64,000 bases of DNA, from the NCBI RefSeq assembly GCF_000019725.1, contig NC_010505.1:5006001-5070000 (forward strand), read 5' to 3'. The position numbers were made by a program, and so were the translations under genes. Positions 62,813 to 64,000 of this stretch are shown one piece after another. Source of the stretch: Methylobacterium radiotolerans JCM 2831 (GTDB taxonomy: Bacteria > Pseudomonadota > Alphaproteobacteria > Rhizobiales > Beijerinckiaceae). How positions within the stretch are numbered: position 1 is the first letter of the stretch; every line of letters begins with the position of its first letter. A model generated the notes under the pieces. It saw only the letters and a program-made list of their open reading frames with translations, did not search any database and was not told the DNA's origin.

Positions 62813-63541
62813 GACCGCCTGCACCGCGCTCGTGACGGCGACGGTGCAGAGCAGCAGGATCGACAGGGCTCGATGACCCCGTCCGGCACCGAGCCTGAGA
62901 ACCGCCTCGCCGAGCCGGCTGCCGGCGACGATGAGCGGGATGCCGACCATCACCGGGAGCACCAGGGAGGCCCCGAAGAGCCCGGCGGTCGCGAGGCTGA
63001 CGGCGCTGGCGATCGACGTCGCCAGGAAGAATACCAGCAGCGAGGCGCGCCCCTGCTGCGGCGAGAGCGGCGTCGCGAGATAGTAGGCGACCACGGGCGG
63101 ACCCGGCATCGCCGCGAGCCCGTTGCACAGGCCGGCGGCCAGCCCGACCGCCAGGGTCGCGCCGCCGCGCGGGAGCCCGGCGAAGCGAAAGCCGCGCAGG
63201 AGAGCGACGGTCCCGCAGCCGCAGACCAGCGCGATGCCGAGCCGGGCGACGTCCGGGCTCGCCGCAGCCAGCGCGGCGACGCCGAGCGGCGATCCGACCA
63301 CCGTGCCGGCGACGAGCCAGCCGAGCGACGGCCAATGGCAGGTTCGGCGCGCCCGCGGCAGGTCGGACAGGCTCGCGCAGAACTGGAGGGCGACGGCGAG
63401 CGGGACGCACTGGCTCGGCGGCAGCGTGAAGCCGAGCAGCGGCACGGCAGCCAGGGCGAACCCGAAGCCCGTGAAGCCGCGGATGAGCGCCGCGGCGAAG
63501 ATTGCGGCGGCGATCGCGATCAGGGTTGCCGGTTCAGCCAT
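62786..63541 (-). CDS. TauE/SafE-family membrane permease
   Basis: 251 residues from the ATG at 63541 (MAEPATLIAIAAAIFAAALI); 63559 would add six. Seven to eight hydrophobic segments and the family motif ALIRGFTGFGFALAAVPLLG in the first helices identify the sulfite/organosulfonate exporter-like family. The second repeat starts at AAGLCNGLAAMPGPPVVAYY. It lies 22 bases downstream of the aldehyde dehydrogenase gene in the same direction. Substrate could be sulfite, sulfoacetate or another small anion; context does not decide. Confidence 0.82.
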   Translation of the reverse strand: MAEPATLIAIAAAIFAAALIRGFTGFGFALAAVPLLGFTLPPSQCVPLAVALQFCASLSDLPRARRTCHWPSLGWLVAGTVVGSPLGVAALAAASPDVARLGIALVCGCGTVALLRGFRFAGLPRGGATLAVGLAAGLCNGLAAMPGPPVVAYYLATPLSPQQGRASLLVFFLATSIASAVSLATAGLFGASLVLPVMVGIPLIVAGSRLGEAVLRLGAGRGHRALSILLLCTVAVTSAVQAVSDLLGHPL

Positions 63542-63563
63542 CGGTAGAGCGGGCGCCACCGCC

Positions 63564-64000
63564 CTAGCGCATGTCGACCACGATGGTCTTCTTGCGGGTG
63601 AAGTGCTCCAGCATCGACTCCAGGGAGGCCTCCTTGCCGAGGCCGGACTTCTTGAATCCGCCGTAGCTGAGGTTCGGCTGGATCGTCAGGTTCTGGTTGA
63701 CTTGCACATAGCCGGCATCCAGCGCGTGCGACACCCGCAGCGCCCGGCGCAGGTCCCGGGTCCACACCGTCGCGGCGAGGCCGAATTCCCCCGCATTCGC
63801 GGCCTCCAGGACGTCGTCCTCGTCGGAGAACGGGACGATGCAGGCGACCGGTCCGAAGATCTCGTCGCGCATGAGCGGGCTGTCCTCGGTCAGACCGGTG
63901 AACAGGACCGGCTCGACGAACAGGCCCGCGGCGAGATCCGGCGCGGCCGGCAGGTGCCCGCAGCGCACGGCCCGCGCGCCCGGCGTCGCCTCGCCCCGGG
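63564..64000 (-). CDS. NAD(P)-dependent aldehyde dehydrogenase, C-terminal part
   Basis: The frame enters from the right edge and ends at 63564; 145 residues are visible. Family motifs: EPVLFTGLTEDSPLMRDEIF with the conserved EIFGPV, the GYVQVNQNLTIQPNLSYGGF segment and KKSGLGKEASLESMLEHFT near the C-terminus. The active-site Cys and Glu are outside the window. With the permease and the MocR-type regulator it may form a locus for an amine- or sulfonate-derived aldehyde. Confidence 0.87.
   Translation of the reverse strand, partial: RGEATPGARAVRCGHLPAAPDLAAGLFVEPVLFTGLTEDSPLMRDEIFGPVACIVPFSDEDDVLEAANAGEFGLAATVWTRDLRRALRVSHALDAGYVQVNQNLTIQPNLSYGGFKKSGLGKEASLESMLEHFTRKKTIVVDMR

Noticed and set aside
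1..64000. tRNA or rRNA genes and CRISPR arrays
   Set aside because: I looked for T-loop GGTTCRA patterns, rRNA-like stretches and evenly spaced direct repeats and found none convincing by eye.

Overview
The window is GC-rich DNA from an alphaproteobacterium of the Hyphomicrobiales, most likely a Methylobacterium. The signs are the Porin_2-type porin with an N-terminal ADLPVKK segment, the codon use, the many LysR/AraC/GlxA/RpiR regulators, and the mix of IS66/IS3 and Tn7-like elements in an accessory-looking chromosome segment. The genus is inferred; no rRNA or housekeeping marker is present.

Layout. 1-1.5 kb: the 5' end of a secreted protein gene leaving the left edge, then an internally deleted IS66 element. 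1.6-5.5 kb: small stress-type genes (DUF2165, SnoaL-like, DUF302, secreted alpha/beta hydrolase) beside an AraC regulator. 5.6-12.8 kb: a minus-strand operon of a DHA2 exporter, a type III polyketide synthase, a methyltransferase and an FAD oxidoreductase. It resembles the srsABC phenolic-lipid operon of Streptomyces and faces a histidine kinase/response regulator pair. 12.9-17.5 kb: two more alpha/beta hydrolases, an SDR, a tautomerase and a GlxA-type regulator.

18.4-35.3 kb is the metabolic core. A sodium/solute symporter and an AraC regulator precede genes that match, family by family, the hmf set for furoate, furfural and hydroxymethylfurfural degradation. These are a three-subunit molybdenum hydroxylase (HmfABC-like), an acyl-CoA synthetase (HmfD), an enoyl-CoA-hydratase-fold hydrolase (HmfE), an MFS transporter, UbiX (HmfG), LysR (HmfR), UbiD (HmfF) and a GMC oxidoreductase (HmfH), with an extra alpha/beta hydrolase. 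The expected flow is HMF oxidation to furandicarboxylate (H), decarboxylation to 2-furoate (F, with prenyl-FMN from G), CoA activation (D), C5 hydroxylation (ABC), then ring opening and thioester hydrolysis to 2-oxoglutarate (E).

35.8-40 kb: a beta-keto acid cleavage enzyme, an RpiR regulator, a class III aminotransferase and an amino-acid binding protein without its ABC partners. An IS3 element (40.1-41.4 kb) follows it. 41.4-52.4 kb: small loci (P-loop kinase, DUF302, two LysR genes, GST, Tat-exported peptide-binding protein, PilZ, a large porin), separated by gaps holding a degenerate dispersed repeat. 53.1-60.4 kb: a possible diverged TnsA-like gene, then an intact TnsA-TnsB-TnsC-TniQ cassette. 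61.3-64 kb: a MocR regulator, a TauE/SafE permease and the 3' part of an aldehyde dehydrogenase leaving the right edge.

The strongest points for follow-up are the furan cluster with its hydroxylase-CoxG fusion, the phenolic-lipid-type operon, the Tn7-like cassette with structured leader DNA, and the dispersed intergenic repeats.
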